Source: Heliophilum fasciatum
GTDB taxonomy: Bacteria > Bacillota > Desulfitobacteriia > Heliobacteriales > Heliobacteriaceae
NCBI RefSeq assembly: GCF_004341395.1
Contig: NZ_SLXT01000012.1
Span: 23,294-87,293 of the forward strand
Reading direction: 5' to 3'
DNA length: 64,000 nucleotides
Of the stretch, positions 62,303 to 64,000 are shown one piece after another. The notes under the pieces were generated by a model, which worked only from the letters and a program-made list of their open reading frames with translations, did not search any database and was not told the DNA's origin. Every line of letters begins with the position of its first letter. Position 1 is the first letter of the stretch. The position numbers and the translations under genes are program-made.

Positions 62303-62710
62303 ATGATGCAAACGGCGCATGCAGCGAATACCTATGCGGCGCAAAAAGTAATGACCTGTGCCAAAGAGGATCTGCCAACGATGCTTTATGGCGGCGCAGT
62401 GCGCTTTATCAATCAAAGCTTGCAGGCCATCGAGCAAGGGAATTTACAAGAAGCACATATCTATAATTTACGGGCGCAGGATATTGTTCAGGAATTGATG
62501 ATAACCTTGGACATGCAAGTGGAGATTTCAAAGTCATTGATGAGTCTCTATGATTATATTCAGTATCGCTTGATTCAGGGTAATATTAAAAAGGATAAGG
62601 AATCATTGATCGAAGCGCGGGATATGATCCAAGAGTTGCGGGAGACTTGGGTGGAAGCAGTCAAGATTGCTCGCAAGGAACGTGGAGGAGCTGCCCATGG
62701 TGTCCTCTGA
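62303..62710 (+). CDS. fliS: Flagellin export chaperone FliS
   Basis: 135 aa from the ATG at 62303 (AAGGG about ten bases upstream; the ATG at 62294 is too close). NTYAAQKVMTCAKEDLPTML, GAVRFINQSLQAIEQGNLQE and LYDYIQYRLIQGNIKKDKES are FliS motifs. It caps the C-terminal helix of flagellin in the cytoplasm. Overlaps the next gene by 14 bases. Confidence 0.93.
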   Translation: MMQTAHAANTYAAQKVMTCAKEDLPTMLYGGAVRFINQSLQAIEQGNLQEAHIYNLRAQDIVQELMITLDMQVEISKSLMSLYDYIQYRLIQGNIKKDKESLIEARDMIQELRETWVEAVKIARKERGGAAHGVL

Positions 62711-63074
62711 TGAGCCAACTTCGCTGCTGGACGGGCAATCAGAAGACGAAACATCAGCATCGGTAAGTTCATTGTGGCAAGACTATCACTTTTTGACGGT
62801 AGAGATGCGGCGATGCCTTGAGCGGCGTGATGTTGATTTATTTCTGGAATTGATAAACCAGCGTGAGCGTCTGCAAAAGCGAATTGAATCCATGTCCACT
62901 AGTATAGGTGCGGCTGAACGTATTTCCATCGCCCAAATTCTCAAGGAGAATGAGGCCGTAATTATGCAAATGCGCCGCATTATGCAGGAAGGTCGTCGGC
63001 ACATTGAGCTTAAAGAAGCTTATGATTCTTATAGTGGTGATGGCACGGGTGAGAATGTAGACTGGCAGCGATGA
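62697..63074 (+). CDS. FliT-like small helical protein
   Basis: 125 aa from the ATG at 62697, seven bases after GGAGGAG. Helical throughout (SLWQDYHFLTVEMRRCLERR; LFLELINQRERLQKRIESMS). Position after fliS and length match FliT, the FliD chaperone, in many Firmicutes, but sequence similarity alone is weak. Terminators follow. Confidence 0.6.
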   Translation: MVSSDEPTSLLDGQSEDETSASVSSLWQDYHFLTVEMRRCLERRDVDLFLELINQRERLQKRIESMSTSIGAAERISIAQILKENEAVIMQMRRIMQEGRRHIELKEAYDSYSGDGTGENVDWQR

Positions 63075-63152
63075 GTATGGGGAATCATTAGCTTGGAGAA
63101 GTCTGTGTGATTATATGCAATCTATTGTGATTTGATGTAGAGAATAAAAAAA

Positions 63153-63204
63153 GCTACTGACCAGGTCAGTAGCGGGGCCACTTCGTAAAGAAGTGGCTTT
63201 TTTT
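63153..63204 (+). terminator. Two consecutive hairpins after the fliT-like gene
   Basis: GCTACTGACC pairs with GGTCAGTAGC (63153-63173), then GCCACTTC (63177-63184) pairs with GAAGTGGC (63190-63197) followed by seven T. The second is a classic terminator; the first may add strength. Confidence 0.85.
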
Positions 63205-64000
63205 ATGCAGTGTTTGAGTATTTCGGCGTGAAAGAGCCACTTTATCGGAAAAATAGAGCCACCTTCACGGGAAAATAGAGCCATGTTCACGGAACGAGAG
63301 CCACCATCTCAATATGCCAACGTGGGTCTTGCAGCAGCAACGGCAAGACCCACGTTGCAGTGGTCTAACTTAATTTCTCAGAAATTGTTCACCCGTTTGC
63401 TCCCGACTTATTGGCGTTTAAGCCGTGGCGCTCACGCATGGATATTTTTCCGTCAATAAGTATCTCGTACGCATTGTGCTTAATTCGGTCAATGATGGCC
63501 TCGGATACCGTACCATCTTCTGGAGTTCCGATGCGATCATACCATCCTCTGGGATCAAACTGAGTGCTAAAAATCATCGCACCTTTCCGAGTTCGAGCTT
63601 CGATGATCTCAAATAGATCCATGGCCTGATCGGTCGTTAAGGGCTTTAATAACCATTCATCGAGAATCAGCAGGTCAACCTTTTGATAGGTTTTTATGAT
63701 CTTTTTATACGTACCCTCACCTCTTGCGACGACAAGGTCGTTGAGCAGTTCAGGAAGCCGTACATAGCGAACGGTCATGAAGTTCCGGCAGGCTGCATTG
63801 CCAAGAGCGCAAGCCAAGAAGGTTTTGCCGTTTCCCGATGGCCCCTCAATGATGAGATGATGGCCATCATGGATATAGCGGCAGGTGGAGAGTTGTAATA
63901 ACTGCGATTTGTTCAGCTTTCTGTCCTCGTGGTACTCAATATCCTCCATGCAAGCATTCGGATACCGAAACGCTGCCGTTCGGATCAGCTTTTGCAACTT
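63205..64000 (-). mobile_element. IS21-family element, one end and istB, cut by the window edge
   Basis: A run of AGAGCC motifs starts at 63233, 63255, 63277 and 63297, 20-22 bases apart (each in an AGAGCCAC ... CACGG-like unit), which is the multi-repeat end structure usual for IS21. A perfect 14-bp hairpin (AACGTGGGTCTTGC / GCAAGACCCACGTT, 63319-63356) follows, then istB on the minus strand. The istA gene and other end lie outside the window. The exact outer end, somewhere near 63205-63215, is uncertain. Confidence 0.8.
63389..64000 (-). CDS. istB: IS21 helper ATPase IstB, 5' part missing
   Basis: The frame is open to the window edge, so the start lies beyond it. Visible: YHEDRKLNKSQLLQLSTCRY, then the Walker A IIEGPSGNGKTFLACALGNA, Walker B DLLILDEWLLKPL, and the sensor region GAMIFSTQFDPRGWYDRIG typical of IstB. 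About 204 residues are seen; IstB has about 250. IstB is the DnaA/DnaC-like AAA ATPase that directs the IstA transposase to the target. Confidence 0.9.
   Translation of the reverse strand, partial: KLQKLIRTAAFRYPNACMEDIEYHEDRKLNKSQLLQLSTCRYIHDGHHLIIEGPSGNGKTFLACALGNAACRNFMTVRYVRLPELLNDLVVARGEGTYKKIIKTYQKVDLLILDEWLLKPLTTDQAMDLFEIIEARTRKGAMIFSTQFDPRGWYDRIGTPEDGTVSEAIIDRIKHNAYEILIDGKISMRERHGLNANKSGANG

Overview
The window looks like a chromosomal segment of an endospore-former-type Firmicute (Bacillota). Clostridia of the Peptococcaceae/Heliobacteriaceae kind fit best, but this is inference. The evidence is gene order: degS-degU, comFA-comFC, yvyF, flgM-flgN-flgK-flgL-yviE-fliW-csrA-fliC, then flaG-fliD-fliS-fliT-like, which is the Bacillus-type late flagellar block. 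RND efflux, MurJ, FabZ, an O-antigen-ligase-like protein, strong purine-rich Shine-Dalgarno sites and frequent GTG/TTG starts also fit. No rRNA or tRNA gene was seen.

Layout. (1) 1-4979: AT-richer surface-sugar genes (RmlD tail, GT2, methyltransferase, large membrane protein). (2) 4980-8055: debris and insertions, with a decayed transposase, a small HTH protein and an IS3-family element broken by a frameshift. (3) 8056-12898: an RND efflux pump operon whose promoter carries a CsoR/CstR-like palindrome exactly between -35 and -10. (4) 13056-19150: glycan genes (GT4, MurJ, Tat-exported deacetylase-like protein, GT2, DUF2304). (5) 19159-22125: three decaying copies of an Rpn-type nuclease repeat surrounding a MntA/HepT toxin-antitoxin pair. 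(6) 22144-30271: envelope polysaccharide genes (SMR-like protein, O-antigen ligase, GT4, DUF4330, fabZ, WecA/TagO-like, SH3 protein, epimerase). (7) 30537-36083: degS-degU and com genes. (8) 36157-44212: flagellar filament genes up to flagellin. (9) 44258-59805: an AT-rich island between fliC and flaG-fliD. (10) 59895-63074: flaG, fliD, fliS and a fliT-like gene. (11) 63205-64000: the end of an IS21-family element.

The most interesting part is region 9. Between flagellin and the cap/chaperone genes sit six radical SAM enzymes: four SPASM-type in two pairs, and two cobalamin-binding-type in tandem. With them are three glycosyltransferases (one fused to TPR repeats, one to a methyltransferase-like domain) and three nucleotide-sugar enzymes including a CDP-glucose pyrophosphorylase. 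Position and content suggest a flagellin glycosylation system that relies on radical chemistry to build or decorate an unusual sugar. This is inference from context; no Maf-type or pseudaminic/legionaminic acid genes are present.

Regulatory layers visible around the filament genes are a sigma-D-like promoter before flgM, a flgM reading frame broken at a C8 tract (possible phase variation), fliW and csrA, and a structured flagellin leader with GGA motifs at which CsrA could act. A separate theme is short in-frame repeats inserted in or next to otherwise ordinary genes (murJ 3' end, comFC, the RND pump, two glycosyltransferases, yviE 3' end).
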